From positions 62,001 through 126,000 of the forward strand of contig NZ_MTPX02000068.1 in NCBI RefSeq assembly GCF_002154335.2: a DNA stretch of 64,000 bases, read 5' to 3'. Position 1 is the first letter of the stretch; each line of letters opens with the position of its first letter. The notes under the pieces were generated by a model that was not told the DNA's origin, ran no database searches, and was given only the letters and a program-made list of their open reading frames with translations. This document shows positions 46,316-55,777 of the stretch, one piece after another. The position numbers were made by a program, and so were the translations under genes. This DNA comes from Actinomyces ruminis (lineage in GTDB: Bacteria > Actinomycetota > Actinomycetes > Actinomycetales > Actinomycetaceae).

Positions 46316-47566
46316 ATGCCAACCCTCACCGCTCGCGGCGTCGCCTCCGACGCCTCCCCCGAACAGATGCCTCCCCGTTCCTGGTCCCTGACGCTGACCC
46401 TGACCATGCTCGGACTGTTCTCCGCCTGGTTCGGTCCCATCCAGGTGCTCCTAGGACTGCAGGCCTCGCAGCTCGCCCCCGACCATAAGGAGGCCGTGCT
46501 GTCCCTGGTGACCGGGCTGGGCGCGCTGGTATCCACGCTCGGCAACCCGATCTTCGGCGCCCTGTCCGACCGCACCTCCGGCCGCTTCGGACGCCGCCTG
46601 CCCTGGATCGCCGGCGGCCTGGCCCTGGGCACCGTCGGCCTGCTCATCCTCGCCTCGGCGAACTCGGTCGGAATGATGATCCTGGGCTGGTGCCTGGTGC
46701 AGGGCTTCCTCAACGCCGCCTACGCCGCCCTGAACGCCTCGGTTACCGACCAGGTGCCGGTGAACCGGCGCGGGCTGGTCTCCGGGCTAATCGGCGTGGC
46801 ACAGACCGCCGGCCTGGTGATGGGCGCCGGCATCGCCGCCGCGGCAGGTGGAACCCACACCGGCTACCTGGTGTTGGCCGTGCTGGTGGTTGTCCTCGGC
46901 GTCCCGCACGTGCTCAACGCCCGCGACCTGCAGCTGCCCGACGGCGCCCCGCGCCCGTCGCTGCGGCACATCCTCGCCGGCTTCGTACCCCCGCTGCGCT
47001 CCTACCCGGACTTCGGCTGGGCGTGGCTGACCCGTTTCCTAGTCAACCTGGGCAACTCCACGGGCACGCTCTACCTGCTCTACTACCTCATGGACGCCGT
47101 CGGCATGGAGGCCGCCGCCGCCACCGGCGTCTTCATCCTCACCGGCATCTACGCCGTCGCCGTTTTCGGCTCCACCGTGTCCGGCGGCATCTGGTCCGAC
47201 CGGTTGGGACGGCGCAAGCCCTTCGTAATTGTGGCCGCGCTGGTCACGGGACTGGCGGCGCTGGACCTGGCGCTCACCCAGAACTGGATCGGCGCGATCG
47301 TCGGCGCCGTCATCCTCGGGATCGGCTTCGGCGCCTTCACCAGCGTGGACTTCGCCCTGGTCACCCAGGTCCTGCCAAGTTCCGGCGACGCCGCCCGGGA
47401 CCTGGGGATCATCAACATCGCCTCCGCCGGCGCGCAGGTGCTGGCGCCAGTTATCGCTGCTCCCGTCGTCACCCACATGGGTGGTTACACGGGTCTGTAT
47501 CTGATGGCCGCCACCGTCTGCGTGCTCGGTGCTATCTGCGTTACCCGCATCCGCACGGTCGACTAG
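46316..47566 (+). CDS. Major facilitator superfamily transporter
   Basis: A 416-residue protein with about 12 membrane helices. The MFS loop motif appears as GALSDRTSGRFGRRLPW between helices 2 and 3 and again as GGIWSDRLGRRKPFVI in the second half. This resembles the GPH/sugar or drug transporter branches; the substrate cannot be told. It has its own -10 and is probably not part of the SDR operon, 142 bases upstream. A terminator-like hairpin follows. Confidence 0.9.
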   Translation: MPTLTARGVASDASPEQMPPRSWSLTLTLTMLGLFSAWFGPIQVLLGLQASQLAPDHKEAVLSLVTGLGALVSTLGNPIFGALSDRTSGRFGRRLPWIAGGLALGTVGLLILASANSVGMMILGWCLVQGFLNAAYAALNASVTDQVPVNRRGLVSGLIGVAQTAGLVMGAGIAAAAGGTHTGYLVLAVLVVVLGVPHVLNARDLQLPDGAPRPSLRHILAGFVPPLRSYPDFGWAWLTRFLVNLGNSTGTLYLLYYLMDAVGMEAAAATGVFILTGIYAVAVFGSTVSGGIWSDRLGRRKPFVIVAALVTGLAALDLALTQNWIGAIVGAVILGIGFGAFTSVDFALVTQVLPSSGDAARDLGIINIASAGAQVLAPVIAAPVVTHMGGYTGLYLMAATVCVLGAICVTRIRTVD

Positions 47567-47581
47567 CAGCCGCACATCGGC

Positions 47582-47627
47582 GGCACCCCGGCCGGAGTAA
47601 GCACTCAGGCCGGCCGGACGGGGTGCC
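47582..47627. terminator. Hairpin between convergent MFS and GyrI-like genes
   Basis: GGCACCCCG pairs with CGGGGTGCC across about 28 bases, with additional GGCCGG pairing inside. It spans the last codons of the GyrI-like gene. Confidence 0.5.
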
Positions 47628-48236
47628 TGATCACCGTGCGCAACCGCTCGGGGGCAACCCGCCGGGCGTCGCTGAGGTAGATCTCGTGGTGACGCCGCAC
47701 GTCGGAGAAGTCCGGGACATAACCCTCCGACTGCGCGAACTCGTGCATGAGCGTCACCGTGGCGGGCTCGTCGTCGTAGGGGCCCACGTGCAGGCACTGC
47801 ACACACAGCCCCTCCTGTAGGGGCATGAACTCGACTCGGGAGAAGTCGGTGCGTTTCTTGCGCGTCGCCTCCTGAATTGCCCAGGCGAACTCGGCCTCGG
47901 TCACGAAGTCGGGCAACCGGATGGCGGCGATCCACTCGAAGCGCTCCTTGTGGGCGTAGTCGACGTCGCCGACGCCCTCCTGCCACCAGAAGCCCTCCAG
48001 CGGCGGAACCACGTAATCGAAGTACCCGTCCATGAGGTGCCCGGCACGCTTGCTCATCTTGATCGTGAAGGCGACGGCGTACAGCAGGCTGATTGCCTGC
48101 TGGTACTCCCCGTCCTCGCGGTTGGGGTCCCCGCTGCCGCGCACGGCGATGAAGTTCATGGCGGGGACGTCCACGATGCCCGGCCGCCTGGGCGGGGCGT
48201 AGTACTCCTTGTACTCCCGTTTGTAGTCAAAGGCCA
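47605..48236 (-). CDS. GyrI-like small-molecule-binding protein
   Basis: A 210-residue protein of the GyrI-like/SOUL-barrel family: YYAPPRRPGIVDVPAMNFIA, then IRLPDFVTEAEFAWAIQEAT and CLHVGPYDDEPATVTLMHEF with the conserved HxGPY, ending in HHEIYLSDARRVAPERLRTV. No DNA-binding domain is attached. Such stand-alone domains bind or hydrolyse small cytotoxic molecules; the ligand is not known. The ATG at 48236 was chosen because homology begins with MAFDYKREYKEYY. Confidence 0.87.
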
Positions 48237-48292
48237 TGTCGCACCTGCTGCTTCCTTGCATCGGTCGGATCGACGGGTCTCTGCGAGGCATT

Positions 48293-48341
48293 GAAAAACG
48301 CAGAAACCCCGAAACGAAGTGCCTTCATTCCGGGGTTCTCA
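48293..48341 (-). terminator. Rho-independent terminator of tRNA-Pro
   Basis: On the reverse strand AGAACCCCG and CGGGGTTTCT form a stem followed by GCGTTTTTC, a T-run. It begins right after the tRNA 3' end. Confidence 0.8.
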
Positions 48342-48342
48342 G

Positions 48343-48416
<74 letters not shown>

Positions 48417-48569
48417 TCCGCTCGCGGCTGGTGCCTCGTGCGAACAGGGAAGACCATATCCCATCCGGCTCCGCCGTCGAAATCCGCAGGCGGTGACGCC
48501 GCTCACCGTCCCCTTTGTTCTTTCCACACCTCACTCGCACCGGTACGTCATAAGTGCCGGTCTCGCGAG

Positions 48570-48881
48570 TCAGGCGGAGGCGCTCCAGGCCTTGATGCCG
48601 CCTTCCAGGTTGGTCATGGGGCCACCGTAGCCGGCAGCCTCAAGCGCCTCAATGGCGCGGGCGGAACGGATGCCTCCGGCGCAGTAGACAATCAGCTCCC
48701 TGCTGGGGTCCAGTTCGCCACGGCGCTCCACCACTTGGTCGAGGGGGATGTGCACGTCACCGTCGATCGATTCGAGCTCGACCTCGTGCGGCTCGCGCAC
48801 GTCCAGCAGCGTGTACTCCTGTCCGGGCAGCTCGCCCCCGGCGATGCGGGCACGCAGCTCGGCGGCGGTGATCGTGTTCAT
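48570..48881 (-). CDS. Single-domain rhodanese, the surviving C-terminal domain of MoeZ
   Basis: A 103-residue sulfurtransferase-like protein. TLLDVREPHEVELESIDGDV and HIPLDQVV lead to the active-site loop VYCAGGIRSARA with the catalytic Cys. AGGAG stands before the ATG at 48881, so it can be translated alone. The sequence upstream on this strand matches the linker that joins the adenylating and rhodanese domains of mycobacterial MoeZ, so this gene appears to be the remaining C-terminal part of that enzyme. Without the adenylating domain it cannot do the full MoeZ reaction. Confidence 0.83.
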   Translation of the reverse strand: MNTITAAELRARIAGGELPGQEYTLLDVREPHEVELESIDGDVHIPLDQVVERRGELDPSRELIVYCAGGIRSARAIEALEAAGYGGPMTNLEGGIKAWSASA

Positions 48882-49081
48882 GGTGCTCTCCTGCATTTGA
48901 GTCTCCTGCTCCTGCCACGGCCGGGTGCCGCAGAGGTCTTCATAGTCCACCAGTCGGGTGATGGTTGGCTGGGAGCCGCACAGGGCAGAACACCGAGCAC
49001 GCCGGCATCCCCCAGCAGGTAGCGCGTGGGGAAGCCGTCGGTGTCGTCGATCAGCGAGGAGAAGGTCTCCCCCGCGTTCAC
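48882..49081 (-). pseudogene. Remnant of the MoeZ/MoeB adenylating domain
   Basis: Starting at 49081 the frame reads SLIDDTDGFPTRYLLGDA, like the MoeB/MoeZ segment DGTDNFATRYLVNDA, then directly GVLGVLPC; after a one-base shift it continues PTITRLVDYEDLCGTRPW, which corresponds to the MoeZ linker (PTITELIDYEAFCG) before the rhodanese domain. Most of the domain, including its ATP-binding N-terminus, is missing. The match is from memory of the family and covers short segments. Confidence 0.6.
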
Positions 49082-49114
49082 GACAGTGCCTCTACGGGAG
49101 TGTCGGCACCGCGT

Positions 49115-50776
49115 TCAGTTACGCAATCCCCGGTAGCGGTCAATGAGCTGCCGGGTGGAGGCGTCCTGGGCGGCGTAGGCGGCCTCATCGCCCCGCACTG
49201 CGGGGGCGATCTCCAGGGCGAGCTTCTTGCCGAGCTCCACACCCCACTGGTCGAAGGAGTCAATGCCCCACACAATGCCCTCGGTGAAGGTGATGTGCTC
49301 GTACAGGGCAATCAGCTGCCCGACGACGGCGGGGGTGAGGGCCGGGGCCAGGATCGACGTCGTCGGCCGGTTGCCGGTGAACACGCGGGCCGGGACGATC
49401 GCCTCCGGGGTACCCTCGGCGCGCACCTCCTCGGCGGTCTTGCCGAAGGCGAGGGCGGCGGTCTGGGCCAGGAAGTTAGACAGCAGCAGCTCGTGCACGT
49501 CCACCTCGCCGTCCTTGACCGGGTGGGCCGGGTTGGCCACGGTGATGAAGTCGGCGGGGATGAGCCGGGTGCCTGGTGGAGCAGCTGGAAGAAGGCGTGC
49601 TGGCCGTTGGTGCCGGGCTCGCCCCAGAAGATCTCGCCGGTGTCGGCCACCACGGGGCTGCCGTCCCAGCGCACGGACTTCCCGTTGGACTCCATGGTCA
49701 GCTGCTGCAGATAGGCCGGGAAGCGGTGCAGGTACTGGGCGTAGGGCAGCACCGCGTGGGAGGCGGCCTGGAAGAAGTTCACATACCAGACGTTGAGCAG
49801 GCCCATGAGCATGGGCACGTTCTCAGCCGGCGCCTTGGTGGCGAAGTGCTCGTCGACGGCATGGAAGCCGGACAGGAAGTCGGCGAAGTTCTCCGGGCCG
49901 ACGGTCACGGCCAGCACGGTGCCGACGGCGGAGTCGACCGAGTAGCGGCCGCCCACCCAGTTCCAGAAGCCGAAGGCGTTGGCGGGTCGATGCCGAAGGC
50001 TCCACCTTGTCCAGGGCGGTGGACACGGCCACGAAGTGCTTGGCGACGGCACCATCGGTGCTGATGCCGCGCGCGGCAAGCGCCTCCAGCAGCCAGGTGC
50101 GGGCCATGCGGGCGTTGGTGAGGGTCTCCAGGGTGGTGAAGGTCTTGGAGGCAATGATGAACAGGGTGGTCTCCGGGTCCAGGTCGGAGACCTTCTCGGC
50201 GCAGTCGTTGGGGTCGATGTTGGAGATGAAGCGGGCCTCCAGGCCGTCGCGCACATAGGGGCGCAGGGCCTCGTAGACCATGACCGGCCCCAGGTCGCTG
50301 CCGCCGATGCCGATGTTGACAACCGTCTTAATGGGCTTGCCGGTCACGCCGGTCCACTCCCCCGAGCGCACGCGGCGGGCGAAGGCGTAGATCTTGTCCA
50401 AAACCTCGTGCACGTCGGCGACCACGTCCTGGCCGTCCACGGTGAGGGAGTCGGTGGCGGGCCGGCGCAGGGCGGTGTGCAGGACCGCGCGGTCCTCGGT
50501 GACGTTGATGTGCTCGCCGGCGTACATGGCGTCGCGGCGGCCGGGCACGTCCACGGCCTCGGCGAGCTCGACCAGGGCGTCGCGGACCTCATCGGTCAGG
50601 AAGTTCTTGGACAGGTCGACGAACAGGTCGCCCATCTCGTAGGAGTAGCGCTCGGCGCGCTGCGGGTCTTGCGCGAACCAGGCGCGCAGGTCGGGCTCCA
50701 TGGCCTGGTGCAGCTCCGTGAGGCGCTTCCAGGCGGCCGTGGTAGTGGGGTCAACCGGTGTCTGCATTGTCGACAT
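49115..50776 (-). CDS. pgi: Glucose-6-phosphate isomerase, three missing bases
   Basis: About 554 residues; interconverts glucose 6-phosphate and fructose 6-phosphate. [38 protein letters not shown] (PGI signature), [17 protein letters not shown] and the C-terminal [10 protein letters not shown] signature with catalytic Lys are present. Two bases are missing near 49990 (repair gives [17 protein letters not shown]) and one at about 49576 (CAGGGC read as CAGGC, before TRLIPADFI). The ATG is at 50776; divergent from tag. Confidence 0.93.
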
Positions 50777-50798
50777 GTGGCCAGTCTAGGCCGTCCGC

Positions 50799-50804
50799 TA
50801 CGGT
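50799..50804 (+). promoter_or_regulatory. -10 element of leaderless tag
   Basis: TACGGT ends six bases before the ATG at 50811; no Shine-Dalgarno sequence. Confidence 0.4.
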
Positions 50805-50810
50805 TACCGC

Positions 50811-51413
50811 ATGAGCGACCTGGTGATTGGCGCGGACGGCCTGGCACGGCCGGCGTGGGCGGCGGGAGACCCGCTGCTGCGCGAGTACTACGACACCGAG
50901 TGGGGCATGCCCGTGCGCGACGAGCGCGGCGTGTTCGAGCGGCTCAGCCTCGAGGCCTTCCAGTCGGGCCTTTCCTGGCGCACCATCCTGGTCAAGCGAC
51001 CCGCCTTCCGGGAAGCCTTCGCCGACTTCCGGCCGGAGGCGGTGGCCGCCTTCGGGGACGACGACGTCGCCCGGCTGCTGGCCGACGCTCGGATCGTGCG
51101 CAACCGGGCCAAGGTGCTGGCGACCATAAACAACGCCCGGGCCACGGTCGCCCTGCGGGAGGCCGACGACGTCGACGGCGGGCTGGCGGGCCTGGTGTGG
51201 TCCTACCGGCCGGCATCCACCCCCGCCCCGCGCACCCTGGCGGAGGTGCCCACGCGCTCACCGGAGTCGGAGGCGCTGGCCCGGAGACTCAAGCGCCTGG
51301 GCTTCCGCTTCGTGGGCCCGACGACGGCGTTCGCACTCATGGAGGCCATCGGCATCGTGGATACTCACCTGGTGGGCTCCTGGCGGCGTGGCTCATCCGG
51401 CGTGTGGGGCTAG
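50811..51413 (+). CDS. tag: DNA-3-methyladenine glycosylase I family protein
   Basis: A 200-residue base-excision glycosylase homologue. YYDTEWGMPVRDERGVFERL, AFQSGLSWRTILVKRPAFRE and RRLKRLGFRFVGPTTAFALM match Tag throughout. Three of the four zinc-snap ligands of E. coli Tag are replaced: the N-terminal RCGW is RPAW, YHDNEW is YYDTEW and the last Cys after DH is Ser (DTHLVGSW); one His remains. It may fold without zinc. Monocistronic, followed by a 120-bp inverted-repeat element. Confidence 0.88.
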   Translation: MSDLVIGADGLARPAWAAGDPLLREYYDTEWGMPVRDERGVFERLSLEAFQSGLSWRTILVKRPAFREAFADFRPEAVAAFGDDDVARLLADARIVRNRAKVLATINNARATVALREADDVDGGLAGLVWSYRPASTPAPRTLAEVPTRSPESEALARRLKRLGFRFVGPTTAFALMEAIGIVDTHLVGSWRRGSSGVWG

Positions 51414-51455
51414 CGAGCGGAGGTCACGTGCTTCCCGGCGCCAGCACGCTCTTGC

Positions 51456-51576
51456 TGTCAAAATCGATGACAAACGAAATCCGCAGCGCTCAAGGCGCTT
51501 CAAAAAACGTTGAAACCATGCGGGTGCCGAGTGGCGTAGAAGAGCGCTTCCCTAGCGTTTGTCATCGATCTTGACA
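51456..51576. mobile_element. 121-bp inverted-repeat element, copy A (MITE-like)
   Basis: TGTCAAAATCGATGACAAAC at the left end (51456) is matched, with one difference over 21 bases, by the inverted sequence ending in TTGACA at 51576. The interior holds CTCAAGGCGC, CGTTG and GCGGGTGC. A diverged copy of the same length lies at 52376. No transposase and no clear target-site duplication are seen. Confidence 0.6.
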
Positions 51577-51625
51577 TCGCCGGTCCGTTGACATGCCGAG
51601 CCGCCCCGGCAGCACCGCTCCGGGG

Positions 51626-52324
51626 TTAGCCAGGGTTGTCCAGAAGCTTGGACAGGCGTTTCTTGCGCCGGTTCTGGGTCACGATCCACGCGACGTCGGG
51701 GTCCGCGGTGTCGAGCGCTGCGAATACGGGGAGGCCCGCGCCGGGGTCGGCCGCCACGGCCACGCTCCAGCAGTAGCCCAGGGACTTGCGCAGCGTCCTG
51801 GCCGCAGGAGCCTTGCGGTCCTGCACCGGCAGCGCGATGAGGCGGTCGGTGGTGCGCTGGCACACCTCGATGGCGATCCGAGCCGCCTCCTCGGTGCGCA
51901 GCAGCCGCGGCTCGCAGATCGCCACTGCGGCCGCGCGCTGCACCAACGGGTCTTCGTCGTCGGCCCATGCCCGGACGAGGGAGACCAGTGTTGGTAGGTC
52001 GGAGTCGCCCAGCAGCTGCAGGCCGATGGTGACGGCCTCGCGCACGCGCCAGCGCTCGTCTTTGGCCAGCTCCCGAGCCCGCCGTTCGAAGGCCGCATCG
52101 GCGGCCCGGTAGCCAAGTGCCGCGGCCGCGCACGCAGCGGTGTACTCACCGTCGTCGGCCAGCAGTACTTCGATCACGCTTGGATCGGCCGCCCGCGCGA
52201 CCACCGCGATCAACTCGATGTTCGCGCGGGGGCCGGGAAGCCCCGAGCGCTGGTTCAGGTACGCAGGCCACTCGGCGGCCTCCAATGCCTTGAGCTCAGC
52301 CAGCCACAACGTTGTGTCGACCAT
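51626..52324 (-). CDS. HEAT-repeat protein
   Basis: A 232-residue all-helical protein. WRVREAVTIGLQLLGDSDLP and DEDPLVQRAAAVAICEPRLL are two adjacent HEAT-type helical pairs, and DVAWIVTQNRRKKRL closes the protein. AlkD-type DNA glycosylases have the same architecture and tag is next door, but no AlkD catalytic residues were identified, so repair is only a possibility. GGAGG precedes the ATG. The gene is bracketed by two 120-bp inverted-repeat elements. Confidence 0.78.
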   Translation of the reverse strand: MVDTTLWLAELKALEAAEWPAYLNQRSGLPGPRANIELIAVVARAADPSVIEVLLADDGEYTAACAAAALGYRAADAAFERRARELAKDERWRVREAVTIGLQLLGDSDLPTLVSLVRAWADDEDPLVQRAAAVAICEPRLLRTEEAARIAIEVCQRTTDRLIALPVQDRKAPAARTLRKSLGYCWSVAVAADPGAGLPVFAALDTADPDVAWIVTQNRRKKRLSKLLDNPG

Positions 52325-52375
52325 GCCTCCAAACGCTACGTCGCGACGGCGTGCAGGGCAACTGGAACGCAGGAA

Positions 52376-52495
52376 TGTCCGAAATCGGCACGAACAAGCC
52401 CGCGGCCTCAAGGCGCAGCTCTGGAATCGTTGGAATCACGCGGATGCGAAATCACCCTAGGCAGCCGAATCCGGCGTTAATGCCGATCCTGGACA
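52376..52495. mobile_element. 120-bp inverted-repeat element, copy B (MITE-like)
   Basis: The left end TGTCCGAAATCGGCACGAAC and the right end GTTAATGCCGATCCTGGACA are imperfect inverted repeats (about 15 of 20). The interior shares CTCAAGGCGC, CGTTGGAA and GCGGATGC in the same order as copy A, and both copies have the same orientation. Confidence 0.55.
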
Positions 52496-52539
52496 TTCTG
52501 CCGGGCCCGACGCGCTTTCACGCCCGGGCGAAGCCGCCC

Positions 52540-54697
52540 TCAGCGCCGCTGGCGGCGTTCCCGCACGCGCACGCCGATCTGGATGGGGGTGCCGGCGAAG
52601 CCGAACTCCTCGCGCAACCGGTTCTCAATGAAGCGCCGATAGCCGGCGTCCAGGAAGCCGGTGGTGAAGATGACGATGCGCGGCGGGGCGGCCTGCACCT
52701 GTGTGGCGAACAGGATGCGCGGCTGCTTACCGCCCCGCACCGGGTGCGGGCTGGCCGCCTGCAGCTCACCCAGGAAGGCGTTGAGCCGCCCCGTGGGCAC
52801 ACGCGTGTTCCAGCCGGCCAGGGCCGTGTCCAGGGCGCGCGCCAGCCGGTTGGTGTGCCAGCCGGTACGCGCGGAGAGGTTGATGCGCGGCGCCCAGTCC
52901 ACGTGGGCGAGCTCGTGCTCGGCCTCCCACTCCAGCTGCTTGCGGCGGTCCTCATCCACCAGGTCCCACTTGTTGTTGACGATCACCAGGGCGCGCCCGG
53001 CATCCACCACCTGCTGGATCACGCGGATGTCCTGCTCGGTAATGGCCTCGGAGGCGTCCAGCAGGACCACCGCCACCTCGGCCTTCTCCACGGCCCCCTG
53101 AGTGCGCAGCACCGCGTAGTAGTCGGCGCCGCGCGCCTGCCGAATGCGACGGCGGATACCGGCAGTGTCCACCAGCACCCACTCGCGGCCGTCGAACTCC
53201 ACCACCTCGTCCACCGGATCGCGGGTGGTGCCAGCCAGCTCATTGACCACCACACGCTCGCTGCCGGCGAGCTGGTTCAGCAGGGAGGACTTGCCGACGT
53301 TGGGGCGCCTACCAGGGCGATGCGGTGCAGGTCGTCGCTGGGGCCGGGCCCGCCACGGCGGACACCTCCGGCAGAATGGCGACGGCGGCGTCCAACAGCT
53401 CCCCGCTGCCGCGGCCGTGCAGCGCAGAGACGGCGTAGGGCTCCCCCAGGCCCAGCGCCCACAGGGCGGCGGCATCGCCCTCCTGCACGGGAGAATCGAC
53501 CTTGTTGGCCGCCAACACCACGGGCTTGCCGGAGCGGCGCAGCATCTTGACGATGCGGTCGTCGGCCTCGGTGACGCCCACGCGGGCGTCCACCACCAGC
53601 AGTACGGCGTCGGCCAGGTCGACGGCGGCCTCGGCCTGGGCGGCGACGGCGGCGTCCAGGCCGGCCACGTCGATCTCCCAGCCGCCGGTGTCGACGATGG
53701 TAAAGCGCTTGCCCGCCCACTCGGCCGAGTAGGAGACGCGGTCGCGCGTCACCCCGGGCACGTCCTGCACCACGGCCTCCCGGCGGCCCAGCACGCGGTT
53801 CACCAGGGTGGACTTGCCGACGTTGGGGCGGCCGACGACGGCCAGCACCGGCAGGCCCGCGTCCAGGCCCGCCTCGGCGGCGGGGATCTCCTCCCCCGCC
53901 AGCAGGGCCCGGTCCTCCTCGTCGAGTTCGTAGTCGTCCAGGCCCGAGCGCAGGGCGTCGGCCCGGGACTCTTCCAGCTGCTCGCGCTCGGCGGCCTCGG
54001 CACGCGCCTGCGCCACCAGTTCGGTGACGTGGACGACGGTCTCGTCCAGGGTCAGCTCCGAGGTGTCGACGAGGGTGACGCCCTCGGGGGCGGTGAGGAA
54101 CTGGGAGACGGTGGCGTCGTCGCGGTCGCGGCGCACCACCTGGTCGCGCAGGGCGGCGGCGTCCACGGCCTTGCCGGCGGCGTCCAGGTCGGCGGCGCGG
54201 CGCTCCAGCCGGGCCTGCTCGCTGGCGGTCAGCAGTAGGCGCACGTCGGCGTCGGGGGCGACGACGGTGGTGATGTCGCGCCCCTCGGCGATGATGCCGG
54301 CCCCGTGGGAGAAGGATCCGGCCAGGTCGCTCGCCTCGGCGCGGATGATCTGCCGCTGGAGCCGGGCCATCTCGGCGCGCACGTCCAGGTTGGTGGCGAC
54401 CTTGGAGACCACGGTGGAGATGTGCGGGTCGCGGATCGCCTCGGCGACGTCCACGCCGTCGCAGGTCACGCCCGGCGCCTCGGGATCCAGGCCCATATCC
54501 AGCGGCATGGACTGCACGGCGTGGGTGACGGCCTCGGCGTCGTCCAGGTCGATGCCGAGACGCTCGCACCACCAGGCGGCCGCCCGGTACATGGCACCGG
54601 TGTCCAGGTAGGCCAGTCCCAGTGCGGCGGCTACGCGCTTGGACACGGTGGACTTGCCGGACCCGGACGGCCCATCGATGGCGACGACGATTCCCAT
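52540..54697 (-). CDS. der: Cytidylate kinase fused to ribosome-assembly GTPase Der, two frameshifts
   Basis: About 719 residues. The N-terminal 225 residues are cytidylate kinase: [32 protein letters not shown] and [11 protein letters not shown]. An acidic linker leads to Der: first G domain [22 protein letters not shown] and NKVDS; second G domain [18 protein letters not shown] and NNKWDLVDE; then a KH-like C-terminal domain. The fusion is known in actinobacteria. Breaks at about 53355 (GCGGGG read as GCGGG) and 53305 (GTAGGGC read as GTAGGC) fall just before the second G domain. GGAGGAG precedes the ATG. Confidence 0.93.
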
Positions 54698-54829
54698 GTG
54701 CTCCTCCAACGTTCGACCCCGCGGGCTCCGGTGAGCCCCGTCGGCCTCAAGGGGTAAGCGTCGCACAATCGCGCGGCCGGGCGCGGATCCGCAGCGGATG
54801 AGTCCGCCCACAGCCCAGCGGCATCCGAT

Positions 54830-55765
54830 TCAGCCCGCGACCAGGGAGGAGTAGCTATCCCATATCGGCATGGGCACCCCGAGACGGTTGCCGGCCGCCA
54901 GCACTTCGAAGAAGCCGGCCCTCCATTCGGCACGGCCGTGAGCCAGATGGGCCAGCACCATGCGGCGCGTATCGGGTTGGGAGAACATGCGACCCAGGCC
55001 CGCGGCAACCATTCCCGCCGGAAGCCGCACCAGCGGCGCAGGCATTATCCGGCCGGTGGCAATGCCCCGCGCCCGGCATACGGCCACTCCTTCTCGCAAC
55101 GCCAGCACCATGCGTCTTAACGCGGCGTCATCGGCGCACAACCGGTCGTAGCCGCCGGCCTCCAGCAGCGGGCCGAGCGTGAGCGACTGCTGCAGGTAGT
55201 GCACGGCGAGCCAGCCGGGCATGTCCCGCTCCCGCTTGACCTTCAGCCCCGCCGCCGCCAGCGCCGAGTCGATCCGGTCCGGGAGCGCGCGCCTGCCCCG
55301 AGCGCCGGCCTCCAGGCGCGTGCCCCGGTCGAAGAGCGTCGCCTCGATCCCCTCCGCGGTATGCCCGCCCCCGATCTGGCCGGGAAAGCCGACACAGTAG
55401 TGCCCGGGAGCCAGCCACGAGGACACCTCCCCGACGATGTCCCAGTGGTTGAGCATGAACAGCAGCGGCGTGCTTCCGACCAGCGGCTCAAGCATGGGAA
55501 GCAGCTCGCCCAAGCGGGTGCGGTCCACCGCCACCAGTGCCAGGTCGGCGTCGACGGGCTCGTCGACCACCCCGGGCCGGAACCGGCCGACCAGGGATGG
55601 CCTGCCCCGCCGCCCGCCGCCGGCACGGTGCAGCCGCATCTGCACGCCGGCTCGCAGCTGCTCCGCACGATGCGGGCGGGCCATGACCACCACCTGGTGG
55701 TCTCGGCTGAGCAGCCAGCCGTAGCTCAGGCCGATCACTCCCGCCCCGATGATCAGGATGCGCAT
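54830..55765 (-). CDS. Ketopantoate reductase (PanE/ApbA)-family oxidoreductase
   Basis: A 311-residue protein. RILIIGAGVIGLSYGWLL is the NAD(P)-binding motif, DADLALVAVDRTRL and LLFMLNHWDIVG follow, and the C-terminal helical domain contains the expected charged residues. The sequence is distant from true PanE, so pantothenate synthesis is uncertain. It lies 12 bases downstream of tyrA on the same strand. Confidence 0.8.
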   Translation of the reverse strand: MRILIIGAGVIGLSYGWLLSRDHQVVVMARPHRAEQLRAGVQMRLHRAGGGRRGRPSLVGRFRPGVVDEPVDADLALVAVDRTRLGELLPMLEPLVGSTPLLFMLNHWDIVGEVSSWLAPGHYCVGFPGQIGGGHTAEGIEATLFDRGTRLEAGARGRRALPDRIDSALAAAGLKVKRERDMPGWLAVHYLQQSLTLGPLLEAGGYDRLCADDAALRRMVLALREGVAVCRARGIATGRIMPAPLVRLPAGMVAAGLGRMFSQPDTRRMVLAHLAHGRAEWRAGFFEVLAAGNRLGVPMPIWDSYSSLVAG

Positions 55766-55777
55766 GCTGCACCGCCG

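Noticed and set aside
51456-52495. Composite transposon or insertion sequence around the HEAT-repeat gene
   Set aside because: No transposase and no target duplications are visible; only short inverted-repeat elements can be claimed.
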